Part shown: in pieces, positions 1-11,405 of the stretch
Numbering within the stretch: the stretch's first letter is position 1
How the letters are laid out: each line of letters begins with the position of its first letter
Assembly: GCA_002633025.1 (NCBI GenBank)
Contig: NMRB01000014.1
Span: forward strand, 511,304 to 575,303
Source: Notospermus geniculatus
Taxonomy: Eukaryota; Nemertea; Pilidiophora; Heteronemertea; Lineidae
Direction: 5' to 3'
Length of the DNA: 64,000 nucleotides
The notes under the pieces: model-generated
What the model was told of the DNA's origin: nothing
The model's database searches: none
Seen by the model: only the letters and a program-made list of their open reading frames with translations
Made by a program: the position numbers and the translations under genes

Positions 1-650
1 TTGATGACAAATGCCAGTGATATTTTATGGTACTTAAAGATGAATTTATGGCCATTAATTGGACCAATAATCTAGGAATCGTGCTTATCACAAGAAAATG
101 TTATCAGGTCTGAGGAGATAGGCAGAAAAATGCATGGTAGATCTTAAGTGGATGTGCCAAAACATTACATTAATGAATTACATGTAATCAAAAATAGATC
201 TATTTTTGATGTAATCTATCTACATGTACATGTACGTATATAATTACAGAATTATTGAACTTGTCCTCATTTATAATGGTTATGCACTTGTTTAGATTAA
301 TAGTTATCATTTGGTTGAAAGTTTGCTTTTTATGTTAAATTCAACTGGCAAAAGAAGATGTCCTCTGGAAGATTTTCAAGCGCTGTTCGATGAACAATGG
401 TGTTTGAATAATGAGGGTTTTGAAAACCGATGTTGTAAAACCAATGTTCCTGCACTTATTGGCTGCTGGTATTCATAAAGGTTAGCAAATGCTTTAAGAT
501 TTGCACAGCGAGGTCCAATGTAAATGCACTACAAAACTTGAAGTAAAAGCACTTGCTAGCTTTTATGAATACCAGCCATTATTGATGTTCTCTGACACCC
601 CCTGACCAGTTCGTTCTGGGTGTGGAGTATGATAGTCTGAACACCACGAC
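1..650. other. No gene seen
   Basis: This is AT-rich sequence with no splice-supported reading frame. It leads into the long inverted repeat that begins at 651. Confidence 0.5.
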
Positions 651-1603
651 AAAAGGGCATGTTCTATTTCGGAACATTTTTCCCAACTAATTTTTCATTT
701 AGTTGCAGGTGTTTGATTTTCATGATAATTTCAGGTATAATATTTTACAACGTGAACTACATAATCATGAAAGAAAAATGTGACATTAGTTTCATTAATT
801 AGGAAAACAAAGAGCATTTGCAAAATGTCCGAAATCAGCATGAAAACAGTGAAATTATTCACTAATGTTTGTTGTACTGGGAGAGTAATGGTATTATTTA
901 TCATTCACCATAAAGTCATTACTAAACATATTGGTTTTGCTGAAATATTTGCAAAACATGTGTGACTTTCTTCATTTCTGGACCCCTATTTATGTGGGGG
1001 GAGAACAGAACAGCACATCTAGGCCTGTCAGAATTGAATGGAATGCTGTGGTAAAGATTATTGTCAATATCAGTGAAGTGGTTTGTTGGTGTTGCATAAG
1101 GTCATAAAAGGGAAACTTGAATTTGACGTCCCACCGATCACACCCTACCCACATGTCATGGTTGATTATACATGTTGTAACTGATATTGATTATAATCTT
1201 TACCACAGCATTCCATTCAAATCTGACAGGCCTAGATGTGCTGTTCTGTTCTCCCCCCACATAAATAGGGGTGCAGAAATGAAGAAAATCACAGATTTTA
1301 TGCAAATATTTCAGCAAAACCAATATGTTCAGTAATGATTTTATGATGAATGATAAATAATACCATTACTCTCCCAGTACAACAAATATTAGGGAATAAT
1401 TTCACTGCTTTCATGCTGATTTCAGACATTTTGCAAATGCTCTTTGTTTTCCTAATTAATGAAACTAATGTCACATTTTTCTTTCATGATTATGTAGTTC
1501 ACGTTATAAAATATTATACCTGAAATTATCATGAAAATTAAACACCTGCAACTAAATGAAAAATTAGTTGGGAAAAATGTTCCGAAAAAGAACATGCCCT
1601 TTT
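651..1603. repeat. Long inverted repeat, 424-bp arms
   Basis: The left arm (651-1074) and right arm (1180-1603) are reverse complements of each other over equal lengths, with scattered mismatches and a few small gaps by eye. A unique spacer of about 105 bp (1075-1179) separates them. The outer ends read AAAAGGGCATGTT and its complement. Transcription through it would give one long hairpin. It could be a foldback transposon or a non-autonomous element. The small ORFs inside are mirrored copies of each other and are not genes. Confidence 0.85.
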
Positions 1604-2455
1604 ATATTCTTCGCAGGCCTACATTGTAGTCTTCATACAGAAAGTTAAATGCTGTATAGAATTTATGGTATGGTACTCTATGAATCCATCGGCTAAAGAG
1701 AGAAGCGAGCGTGAACATACGAAGTAAGTCCGTAAGAAGTTTATTTTTTCTGGTAAGAACATTACATGAACACAGAAGTGAACATGCACAGAAGAATAGG
1801 AATTTTCCAGCGCCATCTATCTGCGATAGTCTGAAAAATACTGATCGATTAGCATTTTCACCGCACCAAACTTGTATAGCTACCGGTGTATTTTCCGTAC
1901 GAACATGAGATTAAGTTGTATTGAACAAAGTTCAATAGGCCTACCGTTATAGCTGGAGGGTCAGTACAGCAGGCCTCGGCTGCGATTTAGAGGTACGCCT
2001 ACTGTATACGCCGGGTATAGGCCTACTGACAAGCCGATTAACATGCCCCTTCACTGATGGAGTGCGCGAACCCATTGTGAATTCTTTGTTTAAACCGGCG
2101 TGATGCATACCAGCTCGCAGCCTATTAGATAAGCCGAACACAACACAGCCTTGATTTCCATTAACTCGACCAGTTCCCACCACTCCCCTGTACTCGAGAC
2201 TCACAAGGTGACCTTCGTATACTACGACGACTCAAGCGCGCCAACGACTGCATTCATCGATCATCATCAAGACAGAAGAATCGAACGCGTCACCCACAAC
2301 TAATACGTAACCCTCGTGGTGATTACGTCGGAGATGCAGAGAAAAATCAAAAAATCAAGAGATATGTATAGCAAGAGGATGGAAGTTCTCGTTTCCAGAG
2401 CGCCTGTCTGCATCTTTGGAGCATCTGACCGTTTCAATCGTTAGCACACTTTGCC
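1604..2455. other. Upstream flank and probable 5' UTR of the ankyrin-SOCS gene
   Basis: No coding exon is recognised here. The last part is more GC-rich than the flank and leads directly to the start codon at 2456, so it probably holds the promoter and 5' UTR. I see no clear TATA box. Confidence 0.35.
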
Positions 2456-4552
2456 ATGGAGCGAATGCAGGATGAATTTCTCGAGGCGGTACGCTGCAAT
2501 GACTTATCTAAGGTACGTCGGCAGCTATTTCGATATTCCCGATTCTTCTGAGTCTCTACGGATGGGTATGTTGTAGGGAAGCTAGCCTACAGTCAAGCTT
2601 TACCAGGTAGGACGTGAAGCACTGCAATGGTGTAAAAGTCTATCATCGTAAGATCATCATCAGGGGCCATATTCATGAACCCTTCGCAACTTTGCGTGCA
2701 CGCAAATCTATTGTAAGGCAGTCGGTGAACAATAGGGCACGTGGAGCCAACAATAGACTTGCGTGCACTCAAACTTGCGAAGGCTTAGTGAATATGGCCC
2801 CAGGCTCGCTCGCTCCTTCTGTCCTCTGGAAGATTGTGATGTCGAGCTTAAGTCTGTCTGTAGGGTTCTGCAATGCTGAGAGATGTACATGTAGGTATGT
2901 ACATTACGTTGAAGATACACACTTGGGACCTTCACACGACGTCTGCAGTGTGCTTTTTCCATTCTTCTACAGCGGTGAACTCCAAATTTCTGCCCCAAGC
3001 AAACGGAAGTTGAGGTTCTTTCGAATAAGTAGTGGTAATCGAAAATGACATTTTGATATTTCGCACCATAGAAATTGAATGTAGATACATGATACTACGT
3101 TGAGCACTTTTTTCTTTACCATAGGTGAATGACATCCTTTCATCATCCGACGTGACTTCTTTACCATTAGAGCGTGCATTGGATTTGGCGATACAAGACG
3201 AGTCTACTTCAATGGTACGAAGGATCTTCCAAGCCGGGGTAGATGTGAATGGGGATGGCCACCATCCTTCACCTTTGATTGCAGCAGTAGAGAAGGGTTC
3301 TATCGAGTTGGTCCAACTGATGCTTGATTTGGGAGCAGACTTGTTGAAGAATGATGCATGTACGAATGCATTAGCCTGTGCAATTTCGACATCAGGTAAC
3401 AGTCAAATCATTGCAGAGATTCTCAAACGATGTGACGAACTTGGTTACTATGGTAATGGTGAATCTGACAGCGCGCTCATTTTGTACGCAGCCAGTGTGA
3501 TTGGGGATGTCGATCGTGTTCAACAGTATTGTAATGCAGGCACTGTTATTTCTGATTGCTATCAGATCCGACGATACCCCCTGTTGGAGGCAAGCAGGAG
3601 CAGCAATATTGACATGGTAAAATGCCTGTTGCGATATGGAGCAGAGGTAAACGAGCAAACTGACACGACACCCTTGGGTGTGAGTATACAAAATGGACGG
3701 ACAGATATAGTGCAACTGCTGGTGGAACATGGTGCTAACATTTCCACTGAGGTTATCAAAGGACACCGTACCATGAGCCCAATCATATGGGCATGCTGTG
3801 GCGGACAACGAGATATTGTCAGAGTGCTTCTGACGAATGGTGCTGACGTGAACATATCCAAAGGATCCAACCTGCAGCTCTCAGCTCTTCATTTAACGTC
3901 AGCATCCGCGAGGGGGAATTACCTGTTATCGCGTGATGTTGGTGTTGCCATGGAAACAGATCTGTCTATAATCGAAGACATTTTAGAATTTGGTGCAAGA
4001 CCTGATGTCAAAGACGGAACGGGTCGAACCCCTCTGGACTACCACTTGCACGACTTTGCGCAGGTCTTCCTTGACTATTCTTGCGGTGATGGCGATGTCT
4101 CAACTGTGATCACAACACGTACAAAAATGGTGAAATCGATGATCATGGCCTCCAAACCGCATTGTTGCTCAGTAGGAAGTGTTGACTTGATCGATTTGAT
4201 ATGCATCTGCCCAAATACCATATCCTGCCTCGGTTCGGCCCATCGCAATGGCGATGACACGACAAGCCTTGACCATTTCGACAGCATTTTGAAACATCTG
4301 ATTTATTCCGGAATCATGAAACCTTCGCCTATCTTGTCAGAAAGGTATACATCCTTCACAACCCAAATCACCGGCAACCCCACAGGTGCCAAGTGGTTGT
4401 CGACCTCGTTGCTGTCGGGACTTTCATTGAAACAACATTGCAGGATAAAGCTTCGGGAAACCATCCGCCATCCCCTGCAGTCTAACATCATGTCAAACGA
4501 TATCCCGCTGCCTTCTCAACTGAAGAAATATTTACTCTTCAGCATGTTTTGA
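2456..4552 (+). CDS. Ankyrin repeat and SOCS box (ASB-like) protein
   Basis: There are two coding exons, 2456-2512 and 3125-4552, joined in phase 0 (AAG|GTACGT ... CATAG|GTG), giving 494 residues. The start ATG has a good context (gccATGG). Ankyrin repeats run from about residue 20 to 335, with recognisable units such as TPLGVSIQNGRTDIVQLLVE near 201-220. The C-terminus (about 453-492) is a SOCS box: LKQHCRIKLRETI, then IPLPSQLKKYLLF. In the ASB family the ankyrins bind substrate and the SOCS box recruits elongin B/C and cullin 5 for ubiquitination; that role is inferred here. The region between about 335 and 450 has no recognised domain. The single intron (2513-3124) carries a small inverted-repeat element. 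I cannot assign a numbered ASB orthologue. Confidence 0.85.
2663..2801. mobile_element. Short inverted-repeat element (MITE-like) in the ASB-like intron
   Basis: About 139 bp with imperfect terminal inverted repeats of roughly 50 bp, starting GGGGCCATATTCATGAACCC and ending in the complement. It has no coding capacity and would fold into one hairpin. Confidence 0.75.
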
Positions 4553-5423
4553 TATTTTAAACCAGTAATACCAACACCACTTTTTCCGCGAATCTATCAT
4601 GTTAATCTATCTGAGGATGATCCCTTTGACAATTTTGCATCCGATCTTCCAATCGGTGTCGAAGTGCCTCGAGGTATCGATTCTTTGGAACTAATCAACG
4701 CAACCTTAATCACATAATTCTAGAAATCGCCCTGAGGTTGAGCAGAATGGTATCGCCAATCGTGAAAACCAAGTTTACCTGGAATGTTCTGTACATTTCA
4801 CTCTGCGACTATTATTGATCAATTGTTCAGGTGCAAGGAGGTGAAGATGATGTAGGAGATACAATTGCTAAAAGCTAATTAACTCAACGGCTTGGGTGTG
4901 TCTTGTGCAGGCAATGGACCACTTATTAGTTACTGTTTAGACTTCCTCGCTGATGGTAACCAAGCACAGAACGTGTCTTCATGGATATCAAATTCAACCT
5001 CTTTAATCTGATACCAGGGGAGTGTCTCTTCAGAGTCAACGACGGCACGTGAGCTGACTCGAGATCCATTCGAAATGCTCGAGAGCTGTGAGGAGCAGTC
5101 GTCGGTATACGTTCAAATCTGCATCCAGCAAACAGGACATCTCCAGCTCGAAAACTGTGGATAAGGTTGCTGTATGCAGACTCCTGCTCTGCTGCTCAAT
5201 GACCCTCTGTGAACTTCTTCAATCATCGTACTACTCTCACGACGTTATCGCTAGCTGTTCCGAACGTGTTTGAGGAAACGTTCCCCACGGATTAACCGTA
5301 ACCAGGAGGATCGGACTGAAAATATCGTCATCTGAAAGGAACTTACACGAGCATCTGTGTTGCATCGTTCACCAAAACACCATCGGATCTACTTAATAAT
5401 TCTGAGAACTGACTCTGTACAAC
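4553..5423. other. 3' region of the ASB-like gene and interval before the receptor gene
   Basis: The frame of the ASB-like protein stays open for 54 codons after its TGA, to a TAA at 4715-4717 (see findings). I see no AATAAA signal in this interval. The part after about 5060 probably holds the promoter or 5' UTR of the downstream receptor. Short ORFs here are not supported. Confidence 0.35.
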
Positions 5424-6530
5424 ATGCCTGCTTTACCACCTGCGGGTGATAGGGACTACTGGTTTTCCGGCGGTGTCCATCACTACTATCTCCGTCGAAA
5501 TCGTGCTCACACCCAATTCGGAGCAGCCGAGTCTGCCTTTCGGATAACCATCGCCATGATTGGTTTCGTGCTCAACTTGGCCATCCTGATAGGAATCTGC
5601 ATGTCTCGCAGTTATCATCGTCCGATTGTCATCATCGTATTCAATTTGACTTTTATAAACTTCGCCATTTCTTTCTTTTATATCCCCGTCTATGCTTTCG
5701 GATTTATACTCGATCTACAAGACGATTCCTTCTGCTTGGGAATTGTGAGCGTCTTTCGTGAGTTGACTGCTGTAGCGCTGACATCGCAAATGATATTTTC
5801 TTTCCACATGCTTTGCACAGCGGAGGGACGAACTGATCTGTTCACACCCCTTAAGACCGTTGGCTACATCGTCCTGGCCTGGCTCTTCAATTTATTGTGC
5901 TACGTCAGCCCCGTGTTCGTCGGGATTGGAATCAGTCACATCCAACTTCACAAGTCGGACTCGATGTGCAGTAACTTTACAAGAGACATTAGAGAATCGT
6001 TCAGTATTCACCCATATGTCAACAAATTGTTTGCCGTGTATGAGCTGCTTCTACAAGCGATGCAGTTCCTGACCACTTGCTTTATTATAGTTGGAATCCA
6101 CCGGGTTATCTTAAGGGGTAAGCATGAGAGACAGAAATCGCCGATTTGCAAGAAGAACTACAGCCGAGTCAGCCGAACGACGGGTTATTTTCTTATCTGT
6201 TTCCTTGTCGTCTGGACGCCACTGATAACCATTAACCTGCTTGTCCTCTTGGGGTACGAAATCAGCTACGCAGCAGCTCATTCCTCTCTGGACCTATTCT
6301 TTCTGAGTCCGATTCTGGTGGCCACGGGCATGATATTCGGTGTGAGATCCGTCAGGTCGGACGTCGGGAAGTGTTGCTCCGCAATGTGTTGTTTGGATTT
6401 TGGCGACAAACTGACGTCTAGGAATGTAAAGAGACAGTCGAGTAGCTACTCGACTGGTCTGAGATCCGATGCCATCCACAGTGGAGACTCTGTGACGTCA
6501 ATGACTGCTTCGTTCAACAGACCAGCATGA
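5424..6530 (+). CDS. Divergent seven-transmembrane receptor (rhodopsin-like GPCR, orphan)
   Basis: An intronless frame of 368 residues starting at ATG 5424. Seven hydrophobic segments lie at about residues 40-62, 67-93, 104-131, 145-171, 201-228, 252-277 and 288-309. Class A features are N51 in helix 1, C104 at the start of helix 3 with C182 in the second extracellular loop for a disulfide, W153 in helix 4 and VWTP (263-266) in helix 6. Key motifs are degenerate: the usual Asp of helix 2 is replaced (NLTFINF), the DRY site reads TAEGR, and NPxxY is replaced by SPILVATGMIF. A cysteine cluster (CCSAMCC, 317-323) may be palmitoylated, and the tail is Ser-rich. It acts at the plasma membrane; ligand and G protein are unknown. 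It is probably one of the lineage-expanded orphan receptors of marine invertebrates. Confidence 0.85.
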   Translation: MPALPPAGDRDYWFSGGVHHYYLRRNRAHTQFGAAESAFRITIAMIGFVLNLAILIGICMSRSYHRPIVIIVFNLTFINFAISFFYIPVYAFGFILDLQDDSFCLGIVSVFRELTAVALTSQMIFSFHMLCTAEGRTDLFTPLKTVGYIVLAWLFNLLCYVSPVFVGIGISHIQLHKSDSMCSNFTRDIRESFSIHPYVNKLFAVYELLLQAMQFLTTCFIIVGIHRVILRGKHERQKSPICKKNYSRVSRTTGYFLICFLVVWTPLITINLLVLLGYEISYAAAHSSLDLFFLSPILVATGMIFGVRSVRSDVGKCCSAMCCLDFGDKLTSRNVKRQSSSYSTGLRSDAIHSGDSVTSMTASFNRPA

Positions 6531-6603
6531 TCATTTTGGCAAAGGGATGCTAATCAAACTCAAACCAAGTGGATAATAATGTTTTGTCAGCAAACGCGGA
6601 CAC

Positions 6604-6609
6604 TTTATT
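6604..6609 (-). terminator. Possible polyadenylation signal of the minus-strand gene
   Basis: The plus strand reads tttatt here, giving AATAAA on the minus strand about 390 bases past the stop at 6995. If used, the two convergent transcripts overlap by several hundred bases. Confidence 0.35.
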
Positions 6610-6941
6610 TTGGAGTAGGCCTACATCGATATTGTTCATCAAATCTTGCTTATTTGTTATTTTTTCAACTGTGTCAAAAGTAACTGAAGCACGGCAATCG
6701 AGTCGGTGATCTTGCATAAAATAACAAGTTAAAAAGCACATGTGGAACTGACAGTTCACGATGATGAGAATTTATGAAAGAGCTGCGGCATTAATATCAG
6801 CGTTGTCTGCTTGTTCCTTATGTGTAAATGCATAATGTTCCTGCTTTGGCTGCCAAACGTTGGTGATAGCTAGTTCGCCTGATCGCTTACTTAATGCTGT
6901 ATCTATTGTACGAGTTAACGTTTTCGCTCGTTTCGCCATTC

Positions 6942-6947
6942 AATAAA
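6942..6947 (+). terminator. Polyadenylation signal AATAAA of the receptor gene
   Basis: A canonical AATAAA lies about 410 bases after the receptor stop codon. The 6531-6994 stretch is otherwise 3' UTR or intergenic and ends tail-to-tail with the minus-strand gene. Confidence 0.55.
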
Positions 6948-6994
6948 GAAGACTGTTATTTTTCTTCATGAATTTTTCTTTCAGATTTAACTGA

Positions 6995-9900
6995 TTAGAT
7001 CTTATCCCTGTTCCCTGTAAAGAGGCACTGGCCCCCTCGTTGTTGGAACGTCAACGCCTGAGTATGTTTCCCACTACTACTAACCACAGTCAACTTCTCG
7101 GGAACATTTGGTTTCAACGACCTTTTCTTTTTCTTCTTCGTCCTCTGATACATCGGGTGATTTTTATCTTTCTTGTCGACGATGGGGGATTTTTTGTCCT
7201 TATTGCTGGACATTCCCTTGGGTAAGACACCACCAGTCGAAAAAACAAACGTTGTTGGGGCTGGCTTCCGTTTTTTTCGCTTTCTCCTCTTATTTTTGGC
7301 ATTATCCGAGGCGTCGTCCTCACTGGATGATGAATTTACGTTTCCAGAATCCCCGTGATTATTTGCTTCATTGCCCCGAGTGCAACAATCGGTATCATCA
7401 GAGTAATCCAAATCAGAGCTTGAAACCTTCACGTCTTCGTCGCTATTGGAATATTCACAATCGCTGTGTTCGTTCTGACACGGCCCATTGCCCCTTGAAC
7501 CGTTCGCGAACCAGCTATATCGCCTTTTCATCAATTCATCGTCATTGTCCTTCCACAGTAGATTCCTGGCTCCACTGGGGCAGCCCCTTCTGTCAGCATC
7601 GTGGGAATGACGGTCTGCAACAAGAGACACACAAAGATTATCCTGTCGACGCGTAGGCCTACAACAATATATGAGGTGGACCACTCAGTCTATGACCAAA
7701 AGGCTGAAGGATAAAGAGCACGGCAAGTCAGGATATGCAATGGTAGGTAGCACACGGATATCTGTATATGCATTCTTCTTCCGCAAAGATCCTTTCCAGT
7801 ACAGTCCCACATCCAGCGCCAAAACGCTGTACTTACCATCCTTCGGCCTGCTTTCTGAAGGCCGATGTTGGTCATCCATCGATTCTGCGCTGCTGCTGCT
7901 AGTGGCCACGGTCCTCCTGAGCCCGCTAAGCCAATTGACACGCTCGTCTAAAAGACCTGACGAAGATCCACTCGCCGACGACCACAAACTGGCGCTACTC
8001 ATCGACTCAACAGCATCAAACCTTTTTTCGGAATCGGTGGTGCAACTTTTGCTGTCGTGCACGTCATGAGTTTCTTGGCTGGTGGTGTGGCTCACGGTGG
8101 AATCTCTCGACACGGTGCTGCTGACGGATTCCTTCGAATTTGAACCCATGGTGCTTGTTTGTGATGCTTTGTCACACTCTTGTCGAGGCATACCCTCCTC
8201 TGAACCTGATGAGATATTCCGACCTTTGGACTCGTCATCTTCGTCACAAGATTGACAAGAAGCCATTCCTCTTCCAGCAGTACCCACATCGTCAACCTCT
8301 CTCGTCTGAACAGAAAGCAATGCAGATTCGTCGTCTTCGCGATCCTCTGTGTCGGAAGAATTACAAACTTCTTCCGCTTTGCTTTCGGTGATGGCCTGTT
8401 CTATCGACCCTTGGGAACAACTAAGGCAATCGCCTAATGTAGTGTCAGAAACTTCCTGGTCAGCAGGTGAAAGAACGCCTTCCATTTGGCCACTTTCTAC
8501 TGCTCCCTCGGCCTTAGATTCCATGGTTTCGGTTCTCACCAAGGACGTGTGAGATAACTTCAAGATTGTCATCTCGCCTTCAGGTACAACAACGTCCGAG
8601 TCTCCAGAGGTGGGTGACACATTAGGATCATCTTTACGTTCTTCAGGATCTGTCAGTTTTTCAGTCGGATGAGCAGTCGGCGTGCCCATTGTAGTATCTT
8701 CTTCCATTCTTGGTGAATCTCTGCATGTATGCCAGTCCTCCCTTTGACGAAATGTTCTTGTCGAATTCTCGACAGTATTCGTTTGCATTGCATTCAAATC
8801 TGGGTGGTGCGCTCTCCCTGAACCAGAATCTGTCGTCAAAGACAGATCCGGTTTACCCAAAACTAGCGACGATCGCTCTTCCTCCTTCTCGTTTGGTTCG
8901 TGACAAGGTCCTTCGGTTAGCATTTCATCCTCTTTCGATATCGTACATTCTACGGAAGGCGTTCTTTGGATTTCACACTTCTCAGCCCCCAGGGCACCCC
9001 CTTCTTCCTCAGCAGCTGTTCTGTAACCAACTCTGGTTTTTGTGTCATCATTCGTCGCCTCTAAAGACTCAACAACCTCAGTCATTGCTGCACTGTGCCC
9101 AGCTTCTAAGTTCCCTTCTGTGGTTATTTGCGGAGCATCATGTTTCGATACCGAGCAGCGTTTTTCGACCAGTTCTGTGATGGTCCTGTTTGACGCCAAA
9201 GTTCCCGCTTCTTCTGATATCGTCTCGTCGCCAGTCTGCATGTTCTCACCGTTCTCTTCTTTGGCCACAGAAACAGATTCTGTCTGTTCGCAGCACTCGT
9301 GAGTGGGGCTCGTGTTGTCACTCTGCCACTCTGGACATTCGGCTGTTGTGACCTTAGTTTTCGTCTTGGGGAGCGATTCTCCATCCTTTGAATCCAAGCT
9401 ACCTTCCTTGACAGTGGCTTCGACTTCTTTTTTCAGTTCTTTGCTTCCCAAGTTTCTATCCTTTTGCACGCAGCTATCCCTCGTGACGTCACTTTTTTGT
9501 TTCTGTGACTTCATTGTTGTTTGAACAACTTTTCGGCATGTCCGGTCTCTGTTTTCGTTTTCTGGAACTTTGACATTTAAAGATCGTTTCAGGGATGAAT
9601 CACTTCTGGGTGTTTTTGTGTCATTTGTTGGCTTCTTCTTCTTTTTCGTACTTGGTGGATTTGTACCATTACGCTCTTCGGCATCTTTCTTGAATGCTGA
9701 TGCAGACTTCTTCTTGTTTTCGGCAGAATCTTTTTTCAACTGAAAAAGATCCTTCTCTTGTTTGACTGCAGTCTGATCTTCTGTACGATGAGTAGGCCTA
9801 GATCTCTCTTTCTGGCTCGCTTTGTTTATCATTGCTGCTCTCTGTTCCTTGTATCTACGACCAGTCCATTGATAGTAACCATTTTGCGGACGCCACCTCT

Positions 9901-10246
9901 CCCGTGCCGTCGCTGGCCTCGGTCTTTCGGAGTAAGCGTGTCGGTACTGATGGTGATGCCACTGCCAGGCCTGCTGGCATTTCCGACATCTGCATTGTTC
10001 TTCTGAGTAGGTGCAGGCGTTCTGAGGGTACTTGTTAGGCCTATTGTAGTACCATGACTCCCACTGCCACCTCTCATATGCCTGTCGTCGTCTTTCTTGA
10101 TAGTCTGTATTCATCGCTGGTCTCGCCGGATAATACCGGTACAGATCCTGGTTCATACCATTGTAAATCGGCCGACGCCCTATGATGTACGGGCCGCGTC
10201 GCCGCCATTGATTTGGCGGTGGCCAGTAGTTGGATAGCTGGCCCAT
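6995..10246 (-). CDS. Large disordered charged protein, unrecognised
   Basis: There are two exons, 10246-7837 and 7614-6995, spliced at GATG|GTAAGT and TTGCAG|ACCG with matching phase (GAT G/AC CGT), giving 1009 residues. The N-terminal ~150 residues are rich in Arg, Tyr, Trp and Gln with a C-R-C-R-K-C cluster. Residues about 150-300 are Lys-rich with KKKKK runs; the middle is acidic and Ser/Thr/Glu-rich. The C-terminal exon is acidic (SSSSEDDASD) and then strongly basic (KRRKRKKRK, TKKKKKR). No folded domain, signal peptide or membrane segment is seen. The basic clusters suggest a nuclear or RNA/chromatin-binding protein, which is inference only. If the 222-nt intron is retained, the frame stays open to 7685 and gives an 853-residue form. 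The long plus-strand ORFs over this gene are antisense shadows. Confidence 0.75.
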
Positions 10247-10642
10247 GTTACGAAATGAAAGTCGGCGTTATCTCAGTGTCTGACATTTCAGTCGCCAGGT
10301 CGAGCTGAACGCGATTTTTGAGAGGAATACACCGTAGGCTGTATGATGCTCAATCAGCCTTGACATGCTTGACATGGCGTGTGTGACGGCGTGACGTCAT
10401 AGTTGTCATGTTTGTTACCGCATCGCCGTCTTTCTGCGCTGTCACCTTCGACATCGGCGAAGTCAAAGCCTGCGGCATCTTTATGAGTACGGTCCGATGA
10501 CAGCGGGAAACCCGACACATACAATTCATTCTGTGAGATCACATGGAGATCATTTCATTGATATCTCCTAAACCTCGAAGCAAATTTGGCCAGATCAAAT
10601 AGGCCTATTCTGCGACAAGATACAGGGGACGCGCAGGCTACT
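10247..10642. other. Upstream region of the minus-strand gene
   Basis: No gene is seen. The sequence next to 10246 is GC-rich with several CpG and probably holds the promoter and 5' UTR of the minus-strand gene. Confidence 0.35.
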
Positions 10643-10903
10643 CTTAGCCGAAAAGGTTCTTTGGTGCCAGGAGAACCCTGATTTGAGAACCCTCGGGTTG
10701 TTTAAGAATCCCAAGAGGTTCCAGATAGAACTTTTCCCTCAGAAAAGGGTTCTATCTGGAACATTTTATGGGTTCTTTTGCGACAAAAAGGTTCTACTAT
10801 ATGGAACCCTCTCGGGTTCTTCACAGAAGGTTCTATATAGAACCTTGGGGTTCCTCCAGTCTGGGGAGGCACAAAGAACCGCTAAAGAACCTTTTTGGCT
10901 AAG
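10643..10903. mobile_element. MITE-like element built of GGTTCT/AGAACC palindromes
   Basis: About 261 bp bounded by inverted repeats CTTAGCCGAAAAGGTTCTT at the left and its near complement at the right. Inside, the motif GGTTCTATATAGAACC and relatives recur in both orientations, so the whole element is a nested palindrome. It has no coding capacity. Confidence 0.8.
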
Positions 10904-11405
10904 TTTACGTGTCAACCTATTTTCAAGCGTTTCCCAAACAATACAGGGAACACTGTGTGATAAAAGCACTGACAAAATGGGAGCGAAATGTTACACTGAT
11001 AACTGTTGTTTCCCCACGAATGTTTGGGTAATCGTAAGTATGTTGCCATCTTGCTACAATCCAAGAGTTTGAGAAAAAATACCGACACTGAATTAGATGA
11101 TCCCAAGGCTGAACGAAACGGGCCGAACGATGGCACTTCCTATAATCCATGGACAATGGTCTGCCAATATTGTCACAGTCTACTGACCGGTTGTTCTTCA
11201 TCATTTCCACATTTCGTACATTTTTATTTTAGTCTTTCCTCATGCAGTTACATGTACCATAAACATGTATGTAGGAGACACGGGTTAGCAATCTGCCAAT
11301 GGGATCACTTTTAAAACAGATTTCAAATGATGAAGAAATTGAAAAAAAGAATAAATTAATTGGTTAGACGTATAATGAGAATAAAGTAATAAAAATAAAG
11401 TAACG
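10904..11405. other. No gene seen
   Basis: AT-rich interval between two inverted-repeat elements. Short ORFs here show no splice sites or known domains. Confidence 0.4.

Noticed and set aside
7108-9524. Long plus-strand ORFs over the minus-strand gene (for example 7108-7656 and 8710-9180)
   Set aside because: They are antisense to a longer, splice-supported minus-strand frame and look like complements of Ser/Glu/Lys-rich codons.
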